A DNA stretch of 33,333 nt, taken from the NCBI GenBank assembly GCA_018267535.1, contig JAFDYH010000033.1, forward strand, positions 21,487 through 54,819, written 5' to 3'. Within the stretch, counting starts at the first letter, position 1. The number at the start of each line of letters is the position of its first letter. The stretch is from Bacteroidota bacterium (GTDB taxonomy: Bacteria; Bacteroidota; Bacteroidia; Chitinophagales; Chitinophagaceae). The notes below the pieces were generated by a model. It searched no databases. It saw nothing but the letters and a program-made list of their open reading frames with translations, and was not told the origin of the DNA. Shown here piece after piece: positions 1 through 8,482 of this stretch. The translations under genes and the position numbers were made by a program.

Positions 1-426
1 ATCTCTGTAAGCCGTGTGGGGGGGAATGCTCAGATTAAATCCATGAAGAAAGTTGCCGGTACTTTAAAACTCGACCAGGCTTTATACCGGGAGTTGGAAG
101 CTTTTTCCAAGTTTGGTGGTGACCTCGATGCTGCGACAAAGAATGTGATAGACAAAGGTGCACGTAACGTGGAAATATTGAAACAGCCTCAATATTCTCC
201 TTTCGCCGTAGAACGACAAGTAGCTATTATTTATCTTGGTACGAATGGCTTGATTAAAGATGTACCGGTAAGAAGGGTAAAAGAGTTTGAAGAGCATTTT
301 CTGCTGGAAATGGAAAACAAACTGCCGGAAGTATTGGCTGAGTTCAAAAAAGGAAACCTTCCTGATGATGGAATCAAGAAAATGGTGGAACTGGCGAAAG
401 GATTGATTCCCCAATACAAAGTATAA
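1..426 (+). CDS. atpA: F1Fo ATP synthase subunit alpha, C-terminal part (5' end outside window)
   Basis: The frame is open from base 1 and encodes the last 141 residues of the alpha subunit of the F1 catalytic head, which with beta subunits makes ATP at the inner face of the membrane. Visible landmarks are [11 protein letters not shown] at the very start, followed by [28 protein letters not shown] and the LLKQ-like segment [10 protein letters not shown], all typical of the C-terminal helical domain of AtpA. The usual protein is about 525 residues, so roughly three quarters lie upstream of the window. The GTG at 16 is an internal Val codon, not a start. The gene ends in a strong terminator and the next gene is not atpG, which commonly follows atpA. 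Identification is confident. Confidence 0.95.
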   Translation: MSVSRVGGNAQIKSMKKVAGTLKLDQALYRELEAFSKFGGDLDAATKNVIDKGARNVEILKQPQYSPFAVERQVAIIYLGTNGLIKDVPVRRVKEFEEHFLLEMENKLPEVLAEFKKGNLPDDGIKKMVELAKGLIPQYKV

Positions 427-446
427 TTTCTAATTGTTTCTTATAT

Positions 447-481
447 AAAAGCGGTTCTGCCGATAGCAGAATCGCTTTTTC
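447..481 (+). terminator. Rho-independent terminator after atpA
   Basis: The arms AAAGCGGTTCTGC (448-460) and GCAGAATCGCTTT (466-478) pair over 13 bp with one G-U wobble around the 5-nt loop CGATA, and a T-run follows. It lies 22 bp past the atpA stop and separates ATP synthase transcription from the di-heme enzyme operon. Confidence 0.9.
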
Positions 482-544
482 GTTATGCACATATATGGAT
501 AGATTGACAGTTCAGTGAGAAGCCTGTTTCTGTATATTTAATTT

Positions 545-1711
545 ATGAAAAGCAGGCAGCTTCTTGTCATACTTATCCTTTCCTTTGCTGCGCTTTCATT
601 CTATCTCGTTTCTGCAAAAAAAAACCAAACCCGCTCTTACTCATCTTTACTAAAAGAACTTCCTTCTTTTTTTTCAGATAGCCTCTATCTCTATCCAGCT
701 AATCCTTACAACGAAGCAAAAGCAGAGTTGGGCCGTTATTTATTTTATGATAGGAGGTTATCCTTTAATAAAACAAAATCCTGTGCCAGTTGTCACGATC
801 AGAAATTCAGTTTTACGGATGGATATAGAAGGTCAATCGGGGCTGCAGGTGATCTGCTCCAGCGCAATTCATCTCCATTAATCAATATTGTTTATAAAAA
901 ATACCTGACTGCTGCGGATTCATCTTTACATTATCCGGAGCAGCAAATAAACAACCCGATGTTTCATAATACACCAATTGAACTCGGATGGAAAGGACAT
1001 GAAGAAGAAATTTTAGACCGGATCAAAAACGATCAATTTTATAGAAGTCAGTTTAAAGAAGTGTTTGCTGATGCAGATAAAAGTGTGACAATAAAAAATA
1101 TTCAATACTGTATCGCTTCATTTATAAAATCTATTTTCTCTTATAACTCGCGGTTCGATCAGTTTTTTTATCAGAAACAGGATGTATTATCTGCATCCGA
1201 AAAAAAGGGGATGCAATTATTTTTTTCAGCTAAGCTGAATTGCAGTTCCTGTCATGGCGGTAATAATTTTGATAAGTCAATACTACAAGATGATAATGGA
1301 AAGCCGCTTATTTATTTTAATACAGGTTTGTATAATATCGGAGGCAAAGGTGATTATCCTGAACCCGATAAAGGGTTATACCAACAAACGGGTAACAGGT
1401 CTGATATGGGCCGGTATAGGATTCCGACTTTAAGAAATCTTGCATTTACTGCTCCCTATTATCATGATGGCAGCGCTGTTACCCTGGAAGAAGTTATAAG
1501 CAATTATGAAAATGGAGGTCGCCTGACAGCAAGAGGCTTGTTGAATGGAAATGGGTCAGCGAATCCTTATAAAAGCAATTTAATAAAAGGGTTTTTATTG
1601 ACTGGAGAAGAGGAAAAGGACCTGATCAGTTTTTTGTTAGCTCTTTCCGATTCATCAGTCCTGGTCAATAAAAAATATAGCAATCCATTCCGGTATGATG
1701 AAACTAAATAA
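545..1711 (+). CDS. MauG/CcpA-family di-heme c-type enzyme (cytochrome c peroxidase-like)
   Basis: A 388-residue periplasmic protein with an N-terminal signal or anchor segment (about residues 5-24). It carries two c-type heme sites, C80-A-S-C-H84 followed by FTDG, and C233-S-S-C-H237. The family signature PTLRN...APYYHDG..TLEEV is near the C-terminus. Classical bacterial cytochrome c peroxidases place a Met ligand of the high-potential heme just after this segment. Here, by eye, the position is Tyr321 in ISNYENGG, as in MauG, where Tyr294 ligates that heme. The family reduces H2O2 or, in MauG, makes a protein-derived quinone cofactor by long-range oxidation. The gene overlaps the next one by 17 bp, so the partner protein is the obvious candidate substrate (inference). 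Family assignment is secure; peroxidase versus cofactor-maturation role is open. Confidence 0.88.
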   Translation: MKSRQLLVILILSFAALSFYLVSAKKNQTRSYSSLLKELPSFFSDSLYLYPANPYNEAKAELGRYLFYDRRLSFNKTKSCASCHDQKFSFTDGYRRSIGAAGDLLQRNSSPLINIVYKKYLTAADSSLHYPEQQINNPMFHNTPIELGWKGHEEEILDRIKNDQFYRSQFKEVFADADKSVTIKNIQYCIASFIKSIFSYNSRFDQFFYQKQDVLSASEKKGMQLFFSAKLNCSSCHGGNNFDKSILQDDNGKPLIYFNTGLYNIGGKGDYPEPDKGLYQQTGNRSDMGRYRIPTLRNLAFTAPYYHDGSAVTLEEVISNYENGGRLTARGLLNGNGSANPYKSNLIKGFLLTGEEEKDLISFLLALSDSSVLVNKKYSNPFRYDETK

Positions 1712-3485
1712 CAGGTTTATATTCCTGAATATTTTGCTGCTTGTATTGTCAGGCATCGATTTATCTTGTAACAACGGTAACGGAACAGTTACGGAGAAAA
1801 GATTGGAAGGTTATCCGGAGGATGTTCTTAAATCAGTTTTGTTGTCGGCAGATAGTCTCCGGACATTTCCTTTTACAGAACAAAGGGCGGAAGAAATTAA
1901 AAAATCACTGCAGCAACCTACACCTGTATTGTTGTGTAAAGACAGCCTGAGCAATAATCAGCAATTGGCCCAGATTATTGCATTGAATGAACCGGAATTT
2001 ATTCACTATGTAAGGAATGAGGCGAATCTCCCTTTCCGCAATGAAATATTCGGAGTCTATCCCGCCAGGGAAAGTGATTTTGCAGGTGGAAATAAACCTG
2101 TTGATTTAAAAAATGTTTTCCGGGTTGAGATGTATAATTATGGATTAAATCTCAGCTCCATTGCTTTGATTGATATTAAGCAGGGAAAAGCACTCGCTGT
2201 AAACCATATTCCGCAAGCACAACCCGATATACCGGTTAATTTAAAAGACCTGGCCGTGCAGATTGCCATCAATTCACCGGAGGTGCAGCAGGCATTAGGC
2301 TATAAACCAAAAGACAGTACAGCTTTAATGCCAAACACGAAAACTTCACTTAATCGTACCCGATGTGAAAGAAGTCATCATCTTTGTGTGGCACCCACAT
2401 TTGTAAAAGAGGATAAAGCTCTTTGGGCTATTGTTGATTTAACCGATTTCAGACTTGTCGGTATCCGCTGGACGAATACAGGAACAACTGGTCCTGCAGC
2501 ACCAATAACGGAAAAGAAATTACAGGATGATAAAATTTCTTCCTGCTTTTGCGAACTGGAACAATCTTTAAGTAAAGATGGCTGGAATATGAAATACATG
2601 CTGACCAGCAGCGATGGGTTGAGAATATCGGATGTTACATTTAACAATCAGCCTGTATTAAGAAGTGCTAAACTGGTAGACTGGCATGTAAACTATAGTG
2701 GTACCGATGGCTTCGGTTACAGTGATGCGGTCGGTTGCCCTTATTTCAGCCAGGCGGCTGTAGTAGCATGGAGTGTACCGGAAGTAGCAGAATTGCAAAA
2801 TGACAGAAATGAAACAATCGGTTTTGCACTCGAACAAACTTTTCGCAGTGAAGGATGGCCTACACCCTGTAATTACAATTACAGGCAGCGTTACGAATTT
2901 TATAATGATGGGCGATTCAGGGTCGCTGCAGCGAGTATAGGACGTGGTTGTGGTAATGATGGTACATATCGCCCGGTATTCAGAATAGCATTAGCAGGAA
3001 ATACCAATAATTTTTATTCATGGAATAATAATAACTGGGATAACTGGACACAGGAAAAATGGAATGAGCAAACGGCGCAGACCGCCTATTCTCCTGAAGG
3101 ATATTTATATAAAACAACAGGAAGGGAGAATGGATATTTTATAGAACCTGGTAATGGACAATTCGGGGATGGGGGAAAAGGAGATTTTTCATTTGTGTAT
3201 GTTACAAAAAATGTTACCGGAAAAGATGAGGGTGAGTCCGACCTGGTTACAATAGGCCCCTGTTGTAATACAGATTACCACCAGGGGCCAGAGAAATTTA
3301 TTGAGCCGCAACCAGAGAATATTCAAAACTCTTCCTTGGTGATATGGTATGTTGCTCAATTAAAAAATAATGACCAGAAAGGAAATGAATATTGCTGGGC
3401 AGAAAGTGTGTTGCAAAATGGAGTGTATGTTACGAAAACATACCCTTGTTTTTGCGGGCCTTTGTTTATTCCTGTTAAAAAATAA
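1695..3485 (+). CDS. Copper amine oxidase-like lipoprotein lacking the copper ligands
   Basis: A 596-residue protein with a signal peptide ending at a plausible lipidation Cys (C25, context DLSC). Residues about 295-460 align by eye with the copper amine oxidase catalytic domain: a SSDGLRISDVTF strand (family REGLVL.DV), GFGYSDAVGCPYF, then C392-N393-Y394-N395-Y396 followed by YEFYNDGRFRV. This last part corresponds to the N-Y-[DE] topaquinone motif and the strand after it. Y394 is at the cofactor position. The HxH copper pair expected just downstream is replaced by T-Y-R-P (424-427), and the C-terminal segment SSLVIWYVAQLKNN lacks the third His. The protein is unusually rich in Cys, including CFC, CC and CFC clusters. 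It starts inside the upstream di-heme gene and ends on the start codon of the next. Alternative: an unrelated beta-rich lipoprotein; the alignment needs a profile search. Confidence 0.6.
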   Translation: MMKLNNRFIFLNILLLVLSGIDLSCNNGNGTVTEKRLEGYPEDVLKSVLLSADSLRTFPFTEQRAEEIKKSLQQPTPVLLCKDSLSNNQQLAQIIALNEPEFIHYVRNEANLPFRNEIFGVYPARESDFAGGNKPVDLKNVFRVEMYNYGLNLSSIALIDIKQGKALAVNHIPQAQPDIPVNLKDLAVQIAINSPEVQQALGYKPKDSTALMPNTKTSLNRTRCERSHHLCVAPTFVKEDKALWAIVDLTDFRLVGIRWTNTGTTGPAAPITEKKLQDDKISSCFCELEQSLSKDGWNMKYMLTSSDGLRISDVTFNNQPVLRSAKLVDWHVNYSGTDGFGYSDAVGCPYFSQAAVVAWSVPEVAELQNDRNETIGFALEQTFRSEGWPTPCNYNYRQRYEFYNDGRFRVAAASIGRGCGNDGTYRPVFRIALAGNTNNFYSWNNNNWDNWTQEKWNEQTAQTAYSPEGYLYKTTGRENGYFIEPGNGQFGDGGKGDFSFVYVTKNVTGKDEGESDLVTIGPCCNTDYHQGPEKFIEPQPENIQNSSLVIWYVAQLKNNDQKGNEYCWAESVLQNGVYVTKTYPCFCGPLFIPVKK

Positions 3486-4420
3486 TGATGAGATCCATCT
3501 ATATAGCTTTGATTATTTTTTTTCTTTTCATTTCCTGCAATGAGAAGCGGGTTGAATTCAGGACAAATAATTGTAAGGGTAGTCCTGTGTTTGTAAAACG
3601 AGTAGCCGGCTTTGAAATAGCCAGATCTTATTTCAGCACTTCAGAAATAAGAAAAATGGGATTAGTATTGGTAGAAAATCAAGGTACGGGTGAAACACCA
3701 TCACTCCGGTATTACCAGCATCCATCCTGGAAAATGGCTGGGTGGTTATCGCCGATTCAACTTGATCAGGCAGGGAACGTATATACAGCTCCGGCACCTT
3801 TTATTAATGTTTTGAACAACCCGCAACAAAAACAAAACACTATTTACAAAGTTGAGGCTGCCAGTGGTGAAATGAACGAGTTTTTCAATATCCCTCTTCC
3901 GGATTCTTTGAATGATAATAATCCATACGGTGTTTTAGGCCTGCTTTATTTCTGTGAAGGAAATGTTTTATATGCATCAACTGTAGCAGGTTCTGACCGC
4001 CATGTTATAAAAGGCGGTATTTATGCAATTGATCTGAAAGACAAAAAGATTATTGATCATTTGCCACAGGTGGATGCAATCGGAATGGGAATATCTTATG
4101 TTACAGGAGAACGAAAATTATATTTTGGAACCGGCCGGTCATCTGAAATATATTCTGTTTCAATTGACAAAAATGGAAAGTTTCTGAGTAAACCTGAACC
4201 TGTATTTTCTTTGGAAGGGTTAGGGCCAAGAGGAGATGACAAGGTACGCAGAATCAGGTCTGATCAGAATGGTAATTTACTGGTATACGGAATTGAGTTT
4301 AATTACAACCTAATAGCACCCAGGGAAAAGCCCGAGGCTCTGTATGAATTTTGGTATGATAACAATGAAAAAAAGTGGTGGTGCAAAACTATTAATAGTA
4401 AAACTACCAGTACTGAATAG
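3485..4420 (+). CDS. Lipoprotein, probable beta-propeller, third gene of the di-heme operon
   Basis: A 311-residue protein with a short signal peptide and a lipobox-like FISC (C18), so probably anchored in a membrane of the envelope. The body shows repeated blade-like strands: LSPIQLDQAGNVYTAP, NTIYKVEAASGEMNEF, GGIYAIDLKDKKIIDHL, SEIYSVSIDKNGKFLS and RSDQNGNLLVYGIEF. This pattern (I.Y..D.......G) is typical of NHL, SMP-30 or YVTN-type propellers, but no specific family or active site could be recognised. Its ATG shares one base with the stop codon of the amine oxidase-like gene, indicating translational coupling. It may dock or shield its operon partners (inference). Function unknown. Confidence 0.7.
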   Translation: MMRSIYIALIIFFLFISCNEKRVEFRTNNCKGSPVFVKRVAGFEIARSYFSTSEIRKMGLVLVENQGTGETPSLRYYQHPSWKMAGWLSPIQLDQAGNVYTAPAPFINVLNNPQQKQNTIYKVEAASGEMNEFFNIPLPDSLNDNNPYGVLGLLYFCEGNVLYASTVAGSDRHVIKGGIYAIDLKDKKIIDHLPQVDAIGMGISYVTGERKLYFGTGRSSEIYSVSIDKNGKFLSKPEPVFSLEGLGPRGDDKVRRIRSDQNGNLLVYGIEFNYNLIAPREKPEALYEFWYDNNEKKWWCKTINSKTTSTE

Positions 4421-4670
4421 AAGATTTTATACCTGCTAATGGACTAAATGTTTACCTTATATAGCATGCTAAAAAATTATATTACTTTTTTTTGCAATTT
4501 TTGCCAATGATTTTATTTGATTATCAGTCGCTTCAATAAAAAACTGTGGTTTCTCTTGAGTAGTTATAGCATGGCGATCGAATTTTTACTTAGTAGATGC
4601 TAAGTCTGCGTATTAGTTTTACTCCGTAATCCGTATTGTAGAATATACCTAATTGTAATTCGAAATCCCC

Positions 4671-7600
4671 ATGAAGACTCAATTAAACCAAATCCAATTA
4701 ATACTTTCTTCAGTATTAATTATCATTTCCCTAACAGCCGGTGCCCAGATTTCGGGTACAGTTTTCAGAGACATTAATAATGATGGTATTCAACAGTCCA
4801 CAAATCCGACTGAACCCGGGGAATATGGTGTTACCGTTAAAGCATACAATTCCGTAAATGCCTTATTGGGTACAGTGACTACGGATGCAAATGGCTATTA
4901 TTCCTTCAGTGCTGCACAGGCACCATCTGGTCTTGCCGTGCGTATTGAGTTTTCAATAAAATCAGGTGACCAACCTTCTAAGCGCATAGATGCAAACCAT
5001 ACCAATGTACAGTTTGTAGTAGCAGGATCTGCAATAAATACAAACTTTGCTGTTGCTGACAGAAAATGGTTTTCAGATAACAGTAATCCTTATGTAGCAA
5101 CTACAGCTTATACTAATGGTAATGCTCTTTCCAGTGGTTCAGGTACTGCCGGCGATAATGATAACCTCTATGTTTTTCCTTATGATTTATCAAATGATGG
5201 AGGAAACACACGCAGGGCAAAAAACAAATACCTGGGCGCTATATTCGGCCTTGCCTGGCAGAGGGAATCAAGAACACTGTTAATGGCGGCTTACCTGAAA
5301 GTACATGCCAGTTTCGGACCCAATGGTATCGGTGCTATTTACCAGGCACAAATAGATAAAAACGGGATACCTGCAACACCAACTTTATTAGTGGATGTTG
5401 CTTCAATAGGAATTAATGTAGGTACAGATCCGCGTTCCTCTACTCTTCCTGACATATCGAGCACACCCAATGCGGATCCGGGCGTTTTTGCAGAAGTTGG
5501 TAAAAGAGGAATAGGAGGTATTGAATTGTCTGTTGACGGCAGGGAACTTTACATTGTGAATATGTATCAAAAGAAATTACAACGGATAAATGTCGGTAAT
5601 CCTTTAAAATCATCTTTTAGTTCCTCTGATGTTACCGGAAGCTGGTCAATACCTGATCCTGGTTATTCAGGAACTCAATGGCACCCGATGGCCGTTGAAA
5701 TTCATAACGGTAAAATTTATGTAGGTGGTATTTCAACAAAGGAAACAACAACTGCACATAATATTGCTGATACAACTAATTTAAGAGGTACGGTATACGA
5801 GTTTAATCCTTCCACTTCAACTTTCACGACAGTTCTTACTTTTTCTCTTACTCACAGAAGAGGTTTTACAAACAGCGATTATCGTTATGAATTCAGAAAT
5901 AACTACTGGGCTGCATGGCAAAACAGTAGCGATATATCTTTAGGAGGGCCTTTGCGTACAGGTTTATTGGGAGCAACTACAGGAAGCAATGCTACCGGCA
6001 TTTATTATTCACAACCTATGCTTTGCGATATAGAGTTTGATGTAGACGGTTCTATGATCATGGGAATACGCGATCGCTTCGGTGACCAGGGAGGATATGC
6101 CAATTACTTTGAAACAGGTAATGTAGTTGGTGAAACCTATCGTACGCTTTCTACAGGCGAAGTACTGAAAGCTGGTAAAGCAGGAAATGTATGGATATTA
6201 GAGAATAACGGTTCTGTAACAAATAATGGAGTTACTACAACTACTGCAGGATTAGCTGATAATACACCTGCATTAACAGGTTCTTTTACCGGACTTACAG
6301 GTACACCGTGGGGTGGCCCGATAGGCCCGGGTGGCGGCTATTTCTACTATAACCAGAATTTTACAAAAACTGGTGTACCTGCACCATTTGGTTCAGCAGC
6401 TACAATAACAGCACACTATACAAAATCAAATGGAGGGATAGCCGTATATCCGGGATATAATGAAGTAATGATGTCAGCAATTGACCCGCTGAATAAAAGC
6501 TATACAAATGGTATAATCAGGAATTTTAATGATGGTGCCAATGCAGGTAATATGTCCGGTAGGATGGAGTTATTCAGTTCAAATGGTAGCGACCCTACCA
6601 ATTTCGGTAAAGCTGCTGCATTGGGTGATTTTGAATTATTATTGGATGCTGAAGCTATGGAAATTGGTAATAAAGTATGGGATGATGCGAATGCAAATGG
6701 TATACAGGATGCGACGGAAGCCGGGATACCAGGAGTAAAAGTTGTTTTAAGAAGCGCAGGGTCAGATGGAGTTTATGGCAATGGAGATGACCAGACCTGG
6801 ATAGTGACTACGGATTCAAATGGTAACTATTATTTCGATGCAACCATTGTTAATGATAACCGCCGGCCTTCATCGTGGCTGGGTGTAAGTGCTACTAATT
6901 CTGGTATACTGCCCGGCTTTGAATACAGGGTTGAAATAGACCTTTCACAAGTAACATTAACCGGCTATTCAGCAACAGTCATTAATGGTTCAGCAAACAG
7001 CGCAATAGATAATAATGGAGTAAAAAGCGGAACTAAGGTGATGTATACATTAAATCCGGGAGGTTCAACAGCCGCGAACAGTGTGTTTTCGAATGATTAT
7101 AATATCGATTTCGGATTTACAGGTATAGTATTACCCTTAAAGCAATTAAAAGTGGCTGCAGTATTAAACGAAAACAATGTAAATGTAAACTGGAATACAG
7201 TAGAAGAATTTGATGTAAAAAGATATTTTGCAGAGAGAAGTACAGATGGTAAAACTTTTACGGAAGCAGGTTCATTAAGTTCGAAAGGAAACGGAAGTTT
7301 CAGCTACCAGGTAACTGATGACATCAGCAATATCCAGGCAACAACAATCTATTACAGAATACGGGTGGAGGAACTGGATGGAAAAACCAGGTATTCCGAA
7401 GTAGTGAAAGTAAACCCAGGCAAAGCGATCAGCCTGCAGGTATCCCCCAACCCGTTTACAGACAATATAAACCTGCAGATAAAAAATGAAAAAAAGACAG
7501 AAGTGAAGATCCGGATCATGAACTCTGCAGGCCAGGTATTACAGAATACGACAATGATAATGCAGAGTGGTGTGAACAGTGTTACATTGAATAATTTTAC

Positions 7601-7679
7601 TAATTATTCAAAGGGAATGTATGTCATTGAAATAACCGCAGGGGAGCAATATGCAGTCAAAAGACTGATTAAACGATAA
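4671..7679 (+). CDS. Exported SdrD_B-domain protein with T9SS sorting domain
   Basis: 1002 residues. A signal peptide ends near GAQ (24-26). An SdrD B-like domain follows at once (about 27-130, with DINNDGIQQ and TDANGYYSF), a prealbumin-like Ca-binding fold. Residues about 130-660 form a long beta-rich region with propeller-like motifs (GGIELSVDGRELYIVNM, YEFNPSTSTFTTVL, CDIEFDVDGSMIMG). A second SdrD_B domain starts at about 664 (GNKVWDDANANGIQD, TTDSNGNYYFD). The C-terminal module (LPLKQL at about 821, ending VKRLIKR) carries SPNP at 925-928 and is a T9SS type A sorting domain, so the product is expected at the cell surface or released. It has its own 250-bp upstream region and a terminator behind it, suggesting a single-gene unit. 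The role is unknown; adhesion or matrix binding is a guess from the domains. Confidence 0.85.
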   Translation: MKTQLNQIQLILSSVLIIISLTAGAQISGTVFRDINNDGIQQSTNPTEPGEYGVTVKAYNSVNALLGTVTTDANGYYSFSAAQAPSGLAVRIEFSIKSGDQPSKRIDANHTNVQFVVAGSAINTNFAVADRKWFSDNSNPYVATTAYTNGNALSSGSGTAGDNDNLYVFPYDLSNDGGNTRRAKNKYLGAIFGLAWQRESRTLLMAAYLKVHASFGPNGIGAIYQAQIDKNGIPATPTLLVDVASIGINVGTDPRSSTLPDISSTPNADPGVFAEVGKRGIGGIELSVDGRELYIVNMYQKKLQRINVGNPLKSSFSSSDVTGSWSIPDPGYSGTQWHPMAVEIHNGKIYVGGISTKETTTAHNIADTTNLRGTVYEFNPSTSTFTTVLTFSLTHRRGFTNSDYRYEFRNNYWAAWQNSSDISLGGPLRTGLLGATTGSNATGIYYSQPMLCDIEFDVDGSMIMGIRDRFGDQGGYANYFETGNVVGETYRTLSTGEVLKAGKAGNVWILENNGSVTNNGVTTTTAGLADNTPALTGSFTGLTGTPWGGPIGPGGGYFYYNQNFTKTGVPAPFGSAATITAHYTKSNGGIAVYPGYNEVMMSAIDPLNKSYTNGIIRNFNDGANAGNMSGRMELFSSNGSDPTNFGKAAALGDFELLLDAEAMEIGNKVWDDANANGIQDATEAGIPGVKVVLRSAGSDGVYGNGDDQTWIVTTDSNGNYYFDATIVNDNRRPSSWLGVSATNSGILPGFEYRVEIDLSQVTLTGYSATVINGSANSAIDNNGVKSGTKVMYTLNPGGSTAANSVFSNDYNIDFGFTGIVLPLKQLKVAAVLNENNVNVNWNTVEEFDVKRYFAERSTDGKTFTEAGSLSSKGNGSFSYQVTDDISNIQATTIYYRIRVEELDGKTRYSEVVKVNPGKAISLQVSPNPFTDNINLQIKNEKKTEVKIRIMNSAGQVLQNTTMIMQSGVNSVTLNNFTNYSKGMYVIEITAGEQYAVKRLIKR

Positions 7680-7703
7680 GAATACAACATGGGGATGTAT
7701 ATT

Positions 7704-7735
7704 CGAGGCGGCTACGAGCCGCCTTTTCTTTTTTT
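7704..7735 (+). terminator. Rho-independent terminator after the SdrD_B-domain gene
   Basis: The perfect 8-bp stem AGGCGGCT (7706-7713) / AGCCGCCT (7717-7724) has an ACG loop and is followed by a T-rich tract (7721-7735). It starts 25 bp after the stop codon. Confidence 0.88.
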
Positions 7736-8219
7736 AGACAATTGAATCGGTTATCTACTTATTAAATTAATCATACTTTAAAAGATATTTAATCATAAGA
7801 AAATAAAAGGACAGTGAGCGGTAATTTGTATTATTTCGTCAATGATGTTTATTGAATGCCTGTTACTATTAAAATTTACCTATAAGAGATACCGGGAGCC
7901 TATTTTCTTCCGGTTGGTTTTTTATTAAAATAAGGTTTGATTATTTCAACCGTTACATACGCCACTAAAAGGAAGAGGCTTAAAAACAAGCCCGGGGATT
8001 ACTATATCTATGAGAAATCTTTTGTTTTTTAAAAATTTTTCTATTTCTAAATAGTTGATTTTAAGTAATTTAAATTTTTAAACTGCATAAATTACGAATT
8101 TTCATATGGGAAAACCCCAAAGTACTTGTACATGTAAAAACCACATTATATATTGTGTAAGATTTCGATGAAAGACATCGGAATAAATCGAACCCTTAGA
8201 AAACAAAACTTGATCCTCT

Positions 8220-8387
8220 ATGAAACAATTGTACTCTGCAGTCTCAAAATTTGTCTCGCTTGAATACCTTCCGTTTTATAACTGGATTGAGAAGTGTTAC
8301 TTCAAAGGTTACGATAACCAATCAAATCGCGTTTTAGTTCCAATTACAAATAAGCCACTATCCTCCTTTTCCCCTAAAGGGAAATAA
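8220..8387 (+). CDS. Possible small ORF of 55 codons, unknown
   Basis: An ATG-started ORF encodes MKQLYSAVSKF...SFSPKGK with aromatic-rich content (YLPFYNWIEKCYF). There is no recognisable domain, signal peptide or ribosome binding site, and the end overlaps a hairpin. It may be a leader peptide or chance. It is listed because it is the only sizeable ATG ORF I found on the plus strand of this gap. Confidence 0.18.
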   Translation: MKQLYSAVSKFVSLEYLPFYNWIEKCYFKGYDNQSNRVLVPITNKPLSSFSPKGK

Positions 8388-8391
8388 GGAG
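8363..8391 (+). other. Hairpin in the leader region of the 8483 gene, enclosing an AAGGAG
   Basis: CTCCTT-TTCCC (8363-8373) pairs with GGGAA-AT-AAGGAG (8379-8391) with a two-base bulge and loop CTAAA. No T-run follows on either strand, so it is not a standard terminator. It sits about 90 bp upstream of the next start codon. Confidence 0.45.
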
Positions 8392-8482
8392 AATAGTTTC
8401 CATCTTAATCGATTTCCTGCGAAAGCCGCGTGTTCACAATCCTATGGGCCAAATATTAATTCTGGACCCTAAATTTCATGTG

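Larger units (their letters stand above)
7680..8482. other. Long AT-rich intergenic region
   Basis: About 800 bp between two T9SS-cargo genes. It begins with the terminator of the upstream gene. A weak hairpin (ACCGG 7891-7895 / CCGGT 7910-7914) precedes a T-run at about 7917-7923. A very AT-rich stretch runs from about 8010 to 8100. A possible 55-codon ORF (8220-8387) and a hairpin (8363-8391) lie near the right end. No convincing TAnnTTTG promoter, tRNA or mobile element was found, and no degraded gene was recognisable. Confidence 0.6.

Noticed and set aside
82-419. Two minus-strand open frames inside atpA
   Set aside because: They lie fully antisense to a confidently identified housekeeping gene and their translations resemble no protein.
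4462-4471. 10-bp palindrome TAGCATGCTA in the leader region of the 4671 gene
   Set aside because: A single short palindrome in AT-rich DNA with no second copy at a meaningful spacing; could be an operator but there is nothing else to support it.
7891-7923. Possible second terminator in the 7680-8482 gap
   Set aside because: The stem is only 5 bp (ACCGG/CCGGT) with a 14-nt loop; too weak to call and not needed after the strong terminator at 7704-7735.
8444-8482. Upstream start for the 8483 gene
   Set aside because: It would add 13 residues before a standard signal peptide; the ATG at 8483 places the charged and hydrophobic segments correctly.
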